Source of the DNA: an uncultured Bizionia sp.
Lineage (GTDB): Bacteria; Bacteroidota; Bacteroidia; Flavobacteriales; Flavobacteriaceae
DNA length: 64,000 bases
Reading direction: 5' to 3'
NCBI GenBank assembly: GCA_947496215.1
Contig: CANMCF010000001.1
Location: forward strand, 186,001 to 250,000
The translations under genes and the position numbers were made by a program. Every line of letters starts with the position of its first letter. Position 1 is the first letter of the stretch. The notes below the pieces were generated by a model. It did not search any database and was not told the DNA's origin. It worked only from the letters and a program-made list of their open reading frames with translations. Below are positions 54,097 to 63,515 of this stretch, in pieces.

Positions 54097-55656
54097 TCAC
54101 TTCTTGATTAGTTTCATACTTTTAAAATAGCCTTTGGAGGTTTTTATTTTTACAAAATACGTTCCAGTTCCATATGATGTGAAATCAAAAGTCAATGTGT
54201 GTTTCCCTGGTTGATATTGTTTCCAATCACTCTCTTTTACTTTTTGACCGAGGGCATTGAAGATTTGATGCTTGATATTTGTTGCTTCCTTTAGTTTTAT
54301 AATGGAATGGGCATTGTTTTCTGTTGGTAAGGGGTATAATGAAGAAACACTTATGTTATCAGATATCATTGTATACTCATCAACACTCAATGTCCCATCC
54401 AAATTGGTTTTAGCCATATAAATGTTAAGATCCCCATCATTGGTTCTGCCATCGGACCAAAAAGATACAGCTGTATCATTTGTTGCTACCAATTGATGAT
54501 ATTCCCCGATGCCAAAATCATTGCTTGAAGGTATTACAAAGTCGAAATCACTCGGAGAAGAATTAAGCTGGGCTTCGGTAAAGGTCTCTCCTCCATCATA
54601 TGAAACACCTATAAAGAAGTCTGTGTCTTTATTTGTGTTAGTATGATTTTTTCTATCATACCAATCCAATAACAGTACACCACTTTCGTTTACATAAATA
54701 CTGGAATAGAATTGTTGTATTTCATCTTGTGTGTCAGAGTGCACTACTTTTGGAGTGCTCCAAGTTGCCCCGTTATCATCAGAGTAAGTTAGAAAAACAT
54801 TGAAATAATCTGGGTTGTCTGTTTCTGAAGCTGTATACGTTAAATACAATCTTCCTGCATAATTTCCGCTTTCTGAGTTGTCTATGGCCAAATATACAGT
54901 AGGTTGAAACCTTTTGGAGATGTCTGGAGCATTGAACGTATAATCAGGAAAGCTTACGACTTGTGTTGAATGAATTAAATTTGTTCCGCCATTGGAGTAC
55001 TCTTGGACATAGATTACATTGTCTGAATCTAAGTTTACAGTAGAAGTAAAAACAGTACCATCTTTTTTTACGACTATGCTTGGTAAATGATTGCCGTCTT
55101 CAATCTCCAATGATGCTGTAGTTTGGTAATTTTCATCTAAAACATATAAGTTCACTTCATTTTCAACCAATGGGATGTATACATTGTCCACATTTGGAGA
55201 TGAACTATACCTGTCTACGGCTAACCAAGGCTTGTCTGTATTTACAGTAGCTACTGTTGAAACCAAAGACCACGTAGCACCTCCATCTGTAGATTTGGAT
55301 AGTATTGTATCTACACCTGAATTGGGTGCAATAAGGTTTACCATTAAGATATTTCCATCTTTGTCAAATGCAAGTACAACATCGCCAGCTCCATTGGTAT
55401 TGTCATAGATGCCTTTGAAATCACTAATGTTCCATGTGTCTCCAAAATCTGTAGTATAGTAGATGCTAAGATTGAAATCATTGGGGTCTGCAAAACCATG
55501 TTGAGCAGCAACTACTATATTGTCTGAATCCGTAGGGTTTATTGCTGCATGTATTTCTGCTTCTGGTAAATTGCCGTCTTCCAACAAAGCATCTTGTGAT
55601 TGTACAATTAGAGAGAAAGTAATAAACACCAAAGTAATAATTAATTCTTTTTTCAT
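54097..55656 (-). CDS. Secreted BNR/sialidase-like protein with T9SS sorting domain
   Basis: A 519-residue exported protein. Signal peptide (MKKELIITLVFITFSLIVQS), then a six-bladed-propeller-type region with repeated BNR/Asp-box-like motifs (STDGGATWSLVST, SDDNGATWSTPKVV, SYDGGETFTEAQL; S/T-x-D-x-G-x-T/F-W/F). Residues about 435-519 are a T9SS type A sorting domain (SSLYPLPTENN..YFVKIKTSKGYFKSMKLIKK). Exo-alpha-sialidase is one possibility, but BNR repeats alone do not prove that; catalytic Arg/Glu/Tyr were not verified. First gene of an operon with a lipoprotein and an M28 peptidase. Confidence 0.85.
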   Translation of the reverse strand: MKKELIITLVFITFSLIVQSQDALLEDGNLPEAEIHAAINPTDSDNIVVAAQHGFADPNDFNLSIYYTTDFGDTWNISDFKGIYDNTNGAGDVVLAFDKDGNILMVNLIAPNSGVDTILSKSTDGGATWSLVSTVATVNTDKPWLAVDRYSSSPNVDNVYIPLVENEVNLYVLDENYQTTASLEIEDGNHLPSIVVKKDGTVFTSTVNLDSDNVIYVQEYSNGGTNLIHSTQVVSFPDYTFNAPDISKRFQPTVYLAIDNSESGNYAGRLYLTYTASETDNPDYFNVFLTYSDDNGATWSTPKVVHSDTQDEIQQFYSSIYVNESGVLLLDWYDRKNHTNTNKDTDFFIGVSYDGGETFTEAQLNSSPSDFDFVIPSSNDFGIGEYHQLVATNDTAVSFWSDGRTNDGDLNIYMAKTNLDGTLSVDEYTMISDNISVSSLYPLPTENNAHSIIKLKEATNIKHQIFNALGQKVKESDWKQYQPGKHTLTFDFTSYGTGTYFVKIKTSKGYFKSMKLIKK

Positions 55657-55871
55657 AACGTTTCATTTAAAATATTAAAAGAGTAGCTATAGATAGGTGT
55701 TTGATAGTGAAACAGTTGCGTTTGAAAATACCCTACCCAAATCGCTAAGATTCTAAAAGAATTTAGTTAAAGCTACATAATTGATTAAAGTTGGAGACTG
55801 TATTTTATTAGTCTATGGGGTTTGTAGAATATTTAATCCATTTAAATTAGGATTTTAAAAATTATTTTTTG

Positions 55872-55879
55872 AATATTTG
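55872..55879 (+). promoter_or_regulatory. Candidate -7 box AATATTTG of the his operon
   Basis: One mismatch to TAnnTTTG; predicted start about 14 bases before the leader-peptide ATG. Low certainty. Confidence 0.4.
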
Positions 55880-55898
55880 TTGAGAACAAAAACAAGAA

Positions 55899-55955
55899 AT
55901 GACTTTTATTCAATTACATCATCATCACTTTCATTCTGGCAATCGAGCGAGTTGA
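55899..55955 (+). CDS. Histidine operon leader peptide (18 aa)
   Basis: The short frame MTFIQLHHHHFHSGNRAS contains five His codons in six positions (CAT CAT CAT CAC TTT CAT). A perfect Rho-independent terminator lies 29 bases beyond its stop and hisG follows, the classical layout of a transcription attenuator: when charged His-tRNA is scarce the ribosome stalls on the His run and the terminator is prevented. I did not identify the alternative antiterminator pairing. Enteric HisL has seven consecutive His codons; this is a shorter independent version. Confidence 0.88.
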   Translation: MTFIQLHHHHFHSGNRAS

Positions 55956-55983
55956 AGATGTGTTGAATAAAACCAAGATATTT

Positions 55984-56017
55984 AAAAACCCGTTTGAACC
56001 AATCAAGCGGGTTTTTT
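55984..56017 (+). terminator. His operon attenuator terminator
   Basis: Stem AAAAACCCGTTTGA / TCAAGCGGGTTTTTT (one G-T pair) with a 5-base loop, ending 45 bases before the hisG ATG. Confidence 0.9.
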
Positions 56018-56062
56018 GTTTCTACTCGAACTTGATCGGTTCATTCAAATCAAAGTAAAAAA

Positions 56063-56920
56063 ATGAACAAATTGAGAATTGCAGTACAAAAATCAGGGCG
56101 ATTAAATGAAGATTCAATGAAAATCCTCAAAGACATCGGTATTTCCATAGACAATGGAAAAGATCAACTAAAGGCATCAGCTCAAAATTTTCCTATGGAG
56201 GTATTTTATCTAAGAAATGGCGATATTCCCCAGTACTTGAGGGATGGAGTAGTAGACGCAGCCATAATTGGAGAAAATGTATTGGTGGAAAAAGGGAGTG
56301 ACATTCCAATAGTGGAACGCTTGGGCTTTTCAAAATGTAAAGTTTCCATAGCTGTACCAAAGAGCTCAAATGCTAATGCATTGAAAGATTTGGAAGGAAA
56401 ACGAATTGCAACATCATATCCAAATACAGTTAATCAATTCTTGGAAGAGAATGGCATTACAGCAAATTTGCACATTATAAATGGTTCTGTGGAAATAGCG
56501 CCTAACATAGGCTTGGCAGATGGTATTTGTGATATTGTATCCAGTGGTAGCACATTGTTTAAAAACGGTTTGAAAGAGGTTGAGATTTTACTCAAATCTG
56601 AAGCCGTACTGGCAGTTTCTCCAAGAATTTCAAAAGAAAACCAAGCACTTTTGGAAAAGATCCAATTTAGAATACAGTCTGTTTTAAAAGGCCGTAATTC
56701 AAAGTATGTGCTATTGAATGCTCCCAACGACAAGCTCGAAGACATCATAGATATATTGCCAGGAATGAAAAGCCCAACAGTTTTGCCTTTGGCAGAAAAA
56801 GGATGGAGTTCCGTACATTCCGTAATAGACAAAAATGTGTTTTGGGAAGTGATCGATGAATTGAAACAAAATGGAGCACAAGGTATTTTGGTGTGTCCAA
56901 TTGAAAAGATGGTAGTTTAA
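56063..56920 (+). CDS. hisG: ATP phosphoribosyltransferase, long form
   Basis: First committed step of histidine synthesis, joining ATP and PRPP. 285 residues. Catalytic PRPP-binding region GICDIVSSGSTLF (about 155-167) and a C-terminal regulatory ACT-like domain (about 210-285) of the long HisG form, so it works without HisZ and is probably feedback inhibited by histidine. First structural gene after the attenuator. Confidence 0.95.
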   Translation: MNKLRIAVQKSGRLNEDSMKILKDIGISIDNGKDQLKASAQNFPMEVFYLRNGDIPQYLRDGVVDAAIIGENVLVEKGSDIPIVERLGFSKCKVSIAVPKSSNANALKDLEGKRIATSYPNTVNQFLEENGITANLHIINGSVEIAPNIGLADGICDIVSSGSTLFKNGLKEVEILLKSEAVLAVSPRISKENQALLEKIQFRIQSVLKGRNSKYVLLNAPNDKLEDIIDILPGMKSPTVLPLAEKGWSSVHSVIDKNVFWEVIDELKQNGAQGILVCPIEKMVV

Positions 56921-56981
56921 CCAGGAATTCTATCAATTAACCAAACAAACAATAGAAGTTACCAGAGAAGAAATAGAGATT

Positions 56982-58265
56982 ATGAAAACGATCATAAACC
57001 CAAAAGAAAGCGAGTGGCCTCAAATGTTGAAGAGGCCGACTCAAACCGTCGAGGACATAGAAACGACGGTCAATCAAATATTTGATGATGTAAAGCGCAA
57101 TGGAGACACTGCTATTTCAAAATATACGAAGCTATTCGATGGAGTTGGCTTGGAATCAAATATTGTTTCCAAGAAAGAGATAGAAGAAGCCTCTGCATCT
57201 GTGTCAGACGAGCTGAAAGAAGCCATACAAAATGCAAAAGCAAACATCGAAACTTTCCACGGTGCACAAAAAACACCAATAGTCCAAGTCGAAACTCAAA
57301 AGGGGGTAAACTGTTGGCAAGAAAAAAGGCCCATAGAAAAAATTGGATTGTACATCCCAGGGGGAACAGCTCCTTTGTTTTCGACGGTCTTGATGTTGGC
57401 AGTGCCTGCAAAGATAGCAGGATGCAAAGAATTGATTCTATGTTCACCACCAAACGCTGAAGGTAGCATGGCTAACGAAATATTGTATACAGCACAATTA
57501 TGTGGAGTTACCAAGATTGTTAAGGTAGGAGGTATTCAAGCGATAGCGGGATTGACCTTTGGAACAGAAACCATCCCAGCTGCTTATAAGATCTTTGGCC
57601 CAGGTAACCAATTTGTTACTGTGGCAAAGCAATTGGCTACCAAGTTTGGTGTTGCAATAGATATGCCGGCAGGACCAAGTGAATTGTTGGTCGTTGCAGA
57701 CGATGGAGCAAATGCCGCCTATGTGGCTTCAGATTTGCTTAGTCAGGCAGAACACGGTACGGACAGTCAAGTTATTCTGGTTTCCACGTCAAAGAAACTG
57801 TTGAAGGATGTGTCCAGTGAGATAAAGTCTCAAATCGAAGTTTTACCACGTAAATCCATTGCAAGTCAGGCAATTGACAATTCAAAGCTTATTTATGTGG
57901 AAAATGACGATATTGCGCTGAAATTAATTAACGAATATGGTCCAGAACATTTTATAATCTGTTCGAAGAATGAAAATACCTATATAGATGGAATTGTAAA
58001 TGCAGGTTCGGTATTCATTGGAGATTATACACCGGAAAGTGCAGGAGACTATGCTTCCGGTACCAATCATACATTGCCGACAAATGGATTTTCTAAAGCA
58101 TATTCAGGAGTTAATCTAGATAGTTTCACAAAGAGCATCACGTTTCAAAAAATAACGAAGGATGGTTTGTTGAACATAGGAAATACAATAGAATTAATGG
58201 CAGAGGCCGAAGGGTTGCAAGCACACAAGAATGCGGTATCCATAAGACTTAAGGATTTAATTTAG
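56982..58265 (+). CDS. hisD: Histidinol dehydrogenase
   Basis: Zinc- and NAD-dependent four-electron oxidation of histidinol to histidine, the last step of the pathway. 427 residues with the family's IGLYIPGGTAPLFSTVLMLAVPA, KIFGPGNQFVTVAKQLAT, DMPAGPSELLVVAD, and zinc/catalytic His residues in QAEHGTDSQ and NHTLPTNG. Full length. Second in the his operon. Confidence 0.96.
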   Translation: MKTIINPKESEWPQMLKRPTQTVEDIETTVNQIFDDVKRNGDTAISKYTKLFDGVGLESNIVSKKEIEEASASVSDELKEAIQNAKANIETFHGAQKTPIVQVETQKGVNCWQEKRPIEKIGLYIPGGTAPLFSTVLMLAVPAKIAGCKELILCSPPNAEGSMANEILYTAQLCGVTKIVKVGGIQAIAGLTFGTETIPAAYKIFGPGNQFVTVAKQLATKFGVAIDMPAGPSELLVVADDGANAAYVASDLLSQAEHGTDSQVILVSTSKKLLKDVSSEIKSQIEVLPRKSIASQAIDNSKLIYVENDDIALKLINEYGPEHFIICSKNENTYIDGIVNAGSVFIGDYTPESAGDYASGTNHTLPTNGFSKAYSGVNLDSFTKSITFQKITKDGLLNIGNTIELMAEAEGLQAHKNAVSIRLKDLI

Positions 58266-58360
58266 AACATACGAAACGATAATTAATCTAAACCCCTCAA
58301 TAGAAAAAACAGAATGTAGAATAAAAACAACAACAGCTCCAAATGAACAAATTAACAACT

Positions 58361-59395
58361 ATGAACATTCAAGATTTAGTTAGAGAAAACATTAAAGACT
58401 TAAAGGCCTATTCATCTGCAAGGGATGAATTTCAAGGACTAAAGGGCAATATGATCTTTCTAGATGCGAACGAAAACCCATTCAACAATGGAATAAATCG
58501 TTATCCAGACCCTCAGCAGAATACTGTAAAAGGAATGCTATCAGAAATAAAGGGCGTGCCTACAAAGAACATTTTGTTGGGAAATGGAAGCGACGAGGTA
58601 TTGGATCTTATTTTTAGGGCTTTTTGTGAGCCTAAGAAAGACAACGTCATCACTTTGCCTCCTACGTATGGTATGTATGAGGTCTTAGCCAACGTAAATG
58701 ACATAGAGGTCATGAAAATAGAGTTGAGTGCAGATTTTCAACCTAAGGTGGATGAAATCTTGGAAAAAGCAAACAATAGGACCAAATTGTTGTTTTTGTG
58801 TTCTCCAAACAACCCTACGGCCAATAGCTTTGGTAATGAAAAGATAGAGCAATTGATAAAGGAGTTCAATGGAATCGTAGTCGTTGATGAAGCCTATGTC
58901 GATTTCTCCGAAGAAGAAAGTTGGTTGGGTAAATTGGAGTCATATCCAAACCTGATAGTGACTCAAACCTTGTCAAAAGCTTACGGTATGGCTGGAATAC
59001 GATTGGGAATTTGTTATGCTTCCGAGTATGTGATTGCTGTTCTCAATAAAATTAAACCACCGTACAATGTCAATGAGTTGACACAACAAAGGGCTTCAAA
59101 AATACTAGTATACAAGGAAGGTCTAAAAAAAGAGATCAACGTGATACTGGAAGAAAGAAGGAGGTTGATATCCAGTTTGGAGGATATTTCCTTTGTAAAG
59201 AAAATATATCCAACAGATACCAACTTCATACTAGTGAGGGTGGATGATGCGAATAGACGCTATGATGAACTGATCAAACATGGTATTGTGGTTCGAAATA
59301 GATCAAACCAATCATTGTGCGATAATTGCCTGCGTATAACGGTAGGTACTTCCAATGAAAATAGAAAATTAATATATGCCTTGAAACAATTGTAA
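58361..59395 (+). CDS. hisC: Histidinol-phosphate aminotransferase
   Basis: Pyridoxal-phosphate enzyme converting imidazole acetol phosphate to histidinol phosphate. 344 residues from ATG 58361 (MNIQDLVRENIKDLKAYSSARDEF, the family start); an ATG at 58343 is six codons earlier and also possible. Cofactor Lys in TQTLSKAYGMAGIRLG (K205); other landmarks are LGNGSDEVLDLI, CSPNNPTANSFG and VVDEAYVDF. Next gene starts three bp after the stop region, hence co-transcribed. Confidence 0.95.
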   Translation: MNIQDLVRENIKDLKAYSSARDEFQGLKGNMIFLDANENPFNNGINRYPDPQQNTVKGMLSEIKGVPTKNILLGNGSDEVLDLIFRAFCEPKKDNVITLPPTYGMYEVLANVNDIEVMKIELSADFQPKVDEILEKANNRTKLLFLCSPNNPTANSFGNEKIEQLIKEFNGIVVVDEAYVDFSEEESWLGKLESYPNLIVTQTLSKAYGMAGIRLGICYASEYVIAVLNKIKPPYNVNELTQQRASKILVYKEGLKKEINVILEERRRLISSLEDISFVKKIYPTDTNFILVRVDDANRRYDELIKHGIVVRNRSNQSLCDNCLRITVGTSNENRKLIYALKQL

Positions 59396-59414
59396 GGTGT
59401 GATAAAAAACAAGA

Positions 59415-59433
59415 TTCCCGCTTTCTCGGGGAA
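59415..59433 (+). repeat. Palindrome upstream of hisB
   Basis: TTCCCG / CGGGGAA with a CTTTCT loop (one bulge), just before the hisB ATG. Same type as the palindromes near serA and parC. Confidence 0.45.
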
Positions 59434-59437
59434 AAAG

Positions 59438-60571
59438 ATGAAAAAAGTATTATTTATAGATAGAGACGGAACCATAATAAAAGAACCCGCAGACGAACAA
59501 ATAGATTCTTTTGAAAAACTGACCTTTTACCCAAAGGTATTTCAATATCTAGGCAAAATTGCAAAGGAGTTGGATTACGAAATCGTGATGATAACCAATC
59601 AAGATGGTTTGGGCACGACTGTCTATCCAGAAAATACGTTTTGGCCAGTTCATAATTTCATCATAAGGACATTCGAGGCCGAAGGAATCATTTTCAAAGA
59701 ACAATTCATAGATGTGACCTTTGCGAAGGACAATGCCCCAACACGTAAACCGAATACAGGGTTGTTGACGCAATATTTCTCTGAGGAATATGATTTGGGT
59801 AGTTCATTTGTAATAGGAGACCGTTTGACGGACATAGAGTTGGCCAAGAACCTAGGAGCAAAAGGAATATACATTAATGATGAAACCCATTTGGGGACAG
59901 AGGAGATTACTGTAAAGAGAAGTGAGTTGAATGCATGCATAGGTTTGGAAAGCAACGATTGGGAAGCTATATATGCCTTTTTGAAAGCAGAGGAGCGAAC
60001 TGGGAGGATTACACGAAACACCAATGAGACCAAGATTGACATAGCATTGAATCTGGATGGAACAGGAAATAGCAACATAGATACGGGTATTGCATTTTTT
60101 GATCATATGCTAGATCAGATTTCCAGACATGGACAATTGGATTTGAATGTAAAGGTAGAAGGAGACTTGGAAGTAGACGAGCACCACACCATAGAAGACA
60201 CGGCAATTGCCTTGGGAGAAGTCTTTGCAGAAACCCTAGGAAACAAACTGGGCATAGAACGCTATGGGTTCTGTTTGCCTATGGACGACAGCTTATCGCA
60301 AGTGGCCATAGATTTCGGAGGACGTAACTGGCTCGTATGGGAAGCTGAATTTAAACGCGAGATGATAGGAAAAATGCCGACGGAAATGTTTTTTCACTTT
60401 TTCAAATCCTTTAGTGACGGAGCGAAATGCAATTTGAACATAAAGGCAGAGGGTGAGAATGAACATCACAAGATCGAAGCCATTTTCAAGGCTTTTGCAA
60501 AAGCCATCAAGATGGCCGTGAAACGGGATGTGGAAAAAATGATACTACCTTCGACCAAAGGAGTTTTATAG
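59438..60571 (+). CDS. hisB: Bifunctional histidinol-phosphatase / imidazoleglycerol-phosphate dehydratase
   Basis: 377 residues from ATG 59438 ([17 protein letters not shown]); a GTG at 59399 is open upstream but is not family-like. The N-terminal HAD phosphatase (1-165) has the DxD nucleophile motif (D8, D10); the C-terminal dehydratase (about 180-377) has the [10 protein letters not shown] and [14 protein letters not shown] metal sites and [14 protein letters not shown]. The fused form occurs in Proteobacteria and Bacteroidota. It supplies two non-consecutive steps of the pathway. Confidence 0.95.
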   Translation: MKKVLFIDRDGTIIKEPADEQIDSFEKLTFYPKVFQYLGKIAKELDYEIVMITNQDGLGTTVYPENTFWPVHNFIIRTFEAEGIIFKEQFIDVTFAKDNAPTRKPNTGLLTQYFSEEYDLGSSFVIGDRLTDIELAKNLGAKGIYINDETHLGTEEITVKRSELNACIGLESNDWEAIYAFLKAEERTGRITRNTNETKIDIALNLDGTGNSNIDTGIAFFDHMLDQISRHGQLDLNVKVEGDLEVDEHHTIEDTAIALGEVFAETLGNKLGIERYGFCLPMDDSLSQVAIDFGGRNWLVWEAEFKREMIGKMPTEMFFHFFKSFSDGAKCNLNIKAEGENEHHKIEAIFKAFAKAIKMAVKRDVEKMILPSTKGVL

Positions 60572-60590
60572 AATTAAAAGAACAAGACAA

Positions 60591-61172
60591 TTGAAATTAG
60601 TCATAATAGATTACGGAGCAGGAAACATTAAAAGCATTCAATTTGCATTTAAACGTTTAGGGGTCGAAGCTATACTATCAAATGATCCTGAAGAAATAAA
60701 ATCTGCTGACAAAGTCGTTTTTCCAGGAGTGGGAGAAGCAAGTTCGGCAATGGATAAGCTAAAGGAAAGCGGATTGATTGAATTGATAACGGAACTCAAG
60801 CAGCCCGTTTTGGGCATTTGCCTTGGAATGCAATTGTTGTGCAACCATACTGAAGAAGGAAATACAAAAGGCTTGGGTGTTTTCAATGTGGATATAAAAC
60901 GTTTTTCCAATCAGGTAAAAGTACCACAAATGGGATGGAATACCATACAGGGTTTGAAATCCGAATTGTTTGCGGGCATAGGGAATGACGACTATATGTA
61001 TTCGGTACATAGTTATTATGCCGAAAACTGCAAGGAAGCCATAGCTACGACTCATTATGATGTAGATTATGCTTCCGCACTACAAAAAGACAATTTTTAT
61101 GGTGTGCAATTTCATCCTGAAAAGAGTAGTGTGGCTGGAGAGCGAATACTAAAGAATTTTTTAACACTTTAA
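60591..61172 (+). CDS. hisH: Imidazole glycerol phosphate synthase, glutaminase subunit
   Basis: Class I glutamine amidotransferase subunit supplying ammonia to HisF. 193 residues. The start is TTG at 60591 (KLVIIDYGAGNIKS); no ATG precedes the conserved N-terminus. Catalytic triad: C77 in GICLGMQLL, with H175 and E177 in VQFHPEKS. Part of the his operon; a rare start codon may balance its dose with HisF. Confidence 0.95.
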   Translation: MKLVIIDYGAGNIKSIQFAFKRLGVEAILSNDPEEIKSADKVVFPGVGEASSAMDKLKESGLIELITELKQPVLGICLGMQLLCNHTEEGNTKGLGVFNVDIKRFSNQVKVPQMGWNTIQGLKSELFAGIGNDDYMYSVHSYYAENCKEAIATTHYDVDYASALQKDNFYGVQFHPEKSSVAGERILKNFLTL

Positions 61173-61240
61173 ATACAGTTGAATGTATTTTACTTCATTC
61201 AAAAAAATCAACAGAATAGAATAGGAAAACTGGGAATAAG

Positions 61241-62008
61241 ATGAGAATAATACCAGCAATAGACATCATAGACGGTAATTGCGTACGCCTTACAAAAGGA
61301 GATTACAATACCAAGAAGATATATAATGAAAACCCATTGGAAATAGCCAAGCAATTTGAAGCTTCGGGGATAGAACATTTGCACGTCGTGGACTTGGATG
61401 GGGCGAAAGCACAACATATAGTAAACTATAGGACATTAGAACAAATTGCATCCAAAACAAATTTGAAGATAGATTTTGGAGGAGGATTGAAGTCCGACGA
61501 AGACTTGAGGATAGCATTCAATTCTGGGGCAAATCAAATAACGGGTGGAAGCATCGCAGTAAAGGATGCAAAGACTTTTGAACAATGGATTTCTAAATTC
61601 GGAGCAGGTAAAATCATTTTAGGTGCGGATTTCTATCCAGATGATACAGGAGGGAAAATAGCTACCAACGGCTGGCAAGAAGAAAGTACGTTGGAATTGA
61701 TGCCGTTTATCAAGGATTATATGAAAAAAGGAATCCAATATGTGATTTGTACGGATATCTCCAAAGACGGCATGTTACAGGGGCCTTCATTTGATGTCTA
61801 TCAAAACATAATGAAAGAAGGACAAGTGGTAAGTGATGATGGAGATGTAACACACTCGATCAAGCTCATAGCCTCTGGAGGTATCTCGACTTTTGAAGAG
61901 TTGCCGAAATTGGCAGAAATGGGATGTGAAGGTGTTATAGTTGGCAAGGCAATCTATGAGAACAAAATAAGTCTGAAGCAATTGGAAACGTTTGTTTTGA
62001 ACAATTAA
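61241..62008 (+). CDS. hisA: Phosphoribosylformimino-5-aminoimidazole carboxamide ribotide isomerase
   Basis: TIM-barrel isomerase (ProFAR to PRFAR) of 255 residues. Catalytic D8 in [18 protein letters not shown] and a C-terminal-half Asp in [12 protein letters not shown]; phosphate-binding [30 protein letters not shown] moderately long spacer of 68 bp precedes it. Sister of HisF by ancient duplication. Confidence 0.95.
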   Translation: MRIIPAIDIIDGNCVRLTKGDYNTKKIYNENPLEIAKQFEASGIEHLHVVDLDGAKAQHIVNYRTLEQIASKTNLKIDFGGGLKSDEDLRIAFNSGANQITGGSIAVKDAKTFEQWISKFGAGKIILGADFYPDDTGGKIATNGWQEESTLELMPFIKDYMKKGIQYVICTDISKDGMLQGPSFDVYQNIMKEGQVVSDDGDVTHSIKLIASGGISTFEELPKLAEMGCEGVIVGKAIYENKISLKQLETFVLNN

Positions 62009-62029
62009 CCATCTAAAAACAATTTTTAA

Positions 62030-62785
62030 ATGCTTACAAAACGCATAATACCTTGTTTGGACATTAAAAACGGAAGAACCGTCAAGGGAGTTAATTTTGT
62101 GAACCTGATAGATGCAGGAGATCCAGTGGAATTGGCAAAGCAATACGCAGAAAAAGGAGCGGACGAATTGGTGTTTTTGGACATCTCTGCAACCTTGGAA
62201 GGTAGAAACACCACTTTGGAGATGGTTTTGAGTGTGGCAGAGCAAGTAAACATACCATTCACAGTAGGGGGAGGGATATCTTCGATAGCGGACGTCGATA
62301 GACTTTTAAAGTCCGGTGCAGACAAGATATCCATTAATTCATCGGCAGTAAAACGCCCAGACCTGGTAAATGAGCTCTCCAACAAATTTGGAAGTCAGTG
62401 TATAACCGTCGCCATAGATGCTAAACAGGTCGACGGAGAATGGATTGTGCATTTGGCAGGAGGAAGCATTCCAACCGATTTGAACCTATTCGACTGGGCT
62501 AAGGAAGTAGAAAAAAGAGGTGCAGGAGAAATCTTGTTCACTTCCATGAACAATGATGGTACAAAGGCAGGTTTTGCCAACAATGCATTGGCAAGATTGT
62601 CAGAAACCTTGAACATTCCAATAATAGCTTCAGGTGGAGCTGGAGCAATTCAACATTTCGTAGATGCCTTCGAAGTGGGTAGGGCAGATGCGGCTTTGGC
62701 AGCAAGTGTCTTTCATTTTGGTGAAATCCCGATTCTGGAATTGAAAAAAGAATTAAAGCAAAACAATATAGCAGTACGTATATAA
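62030..62785 (+). CDS. hisF: Imidazole glycerol phosphate synthase, cyclase subunit
   Basis: TIM-barrel cyclase of 251 residues forming the heterodimer with HisH. D11 in [16 protein letters not shown] and the second Asp in [12 protein letters not shown] are catalytic; phosphate motifs [17 protein letters not shown] and [13 protein letters not shown] are visible. 21 bp after hisA, same operon. Confidence 0.96.
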   Translation: MLTKRIIPCLDIKNGRTVKGVNFVNLIDAGDPVELAKQYAEKGADELVFLDISATLEGRNTTLEMVLSVAEQVNIPFTVGGGISSIADVDRLLKSGADKISINSSAVKRPDLVNELSNKFGSQCITVAIDAKQVDGEWIVHLAGGSIPTDLNLFDWAKEVEKRGAGEILFTSMNNDGTKAGFANNALARLSETLNIPIIASGGAGAIQHFVDAFEVGRADAALAASVFHFGEIPILELKKELKQNNIAVRI

Positions 62786-62881
62786 ACAAAAACGTCATTT
62801 CGAATCATTGTAAGGAAAAAAGCAATAATGAAGCGCTTTGCTTAGAATGAAACTTAAAATCGAAAACGAACAAACATTGAC
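62786..62881. other. Spacer between hisF and hisIE
   Basis: 96 bp with a CGTCATTTCGAA motif of a kind I recall from dispersed flavobacterial repeats. No terminator. Confidence 0.4.
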
Positions 62882-63484
62882 ATGACAATAGACTTCAATA
62901 AAAGCAATGACGGATTGATTCCAGCAATCATCCAAGATAGCAATACGAAAAACGTTCTAATGCTAGGGTATATGAATGCCGAAGCATTGGAAAAAACCAA
63001 GAAGACAGGATTGGTCACATTCTTTAGCAGAAGCAAACAGCGACTATGGACAAAAGGAGAAGAAAGTGGCAATATGTTGAATTTGGTAGACATTAAATTG
63101 GATTGTGACAACGATACCTTGTTGATTCAAGCCTCACCAAAAGGACCAACCTGTCACAAAGGGACGGATACGTGTTGGAATGCTTCAAATGATGAAACTT
63201 ATGGATTCATCTCCAAATTGGAAGAAACAATAGAGGATAGACGAACAAAGGCAACAGGGGAAAAATCCTATGTAGCATCCTTGTTTGAAAAAGGTATCAA
63301 CAAAATAGCGCAGAAGGTTGGAGAAGAAGCTGTAGAAGTGGTCATAGAGGCCAAAGATGATGACGACAACCTGTTTTTGAACGAAAGTGCAGATTTACTA
63401 TTTCATTATTTGATGTTATTGCAAGCAAAAGGATTTAAGCTGGAGGACGTCGTAGGTATTTTAAAAGCAAGGGAAAAGAAGTAA
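62882..63484 (+). CDS. hisIE: Fused phosphoribosyl-AMP cyclohydrolase / phosphoribosyl-ATP pyrophosphatase
   Basis: A 200-residue bifunctional enzyme for steps 2 and 3 of histidine synthesis. Cyclohydrolase domain (1-105) with zinc-site cysteines C75, C91 and C98 (GPTCHKGTDTCWN); pyrophosphatase helical domain (about 110-200) with KINKIAQKVGEEAVEVVIEAK-type metal-binding Glu residues. Last gene of the his operon; all eight pathway proteins are therefore present in the order G-D-C-B-H-A-F-IE. Confidence 0.96.
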   Translation: MTIDFNKSNDGLIPAIIQDSNTKNVLMLGYMNAEALEKTKKTGLVTFFSRSKQRLWTKGEESGNMLNLVDIKLDCDNDTLLIQASPKGPTCHKGTDTCWNASNDETYGFISKLEETIEDRRTKATGEKSYVASLFEKGINKIAQKVGEEAVEVVIEAKDDDDNLFLNESADLLFHYLMLLQAKGFKLEDVVGILKAREKK

Positions 63485-63515
63485 CTTTGTTGTTCAACTC
63501 AAAATAACTTAAGTC

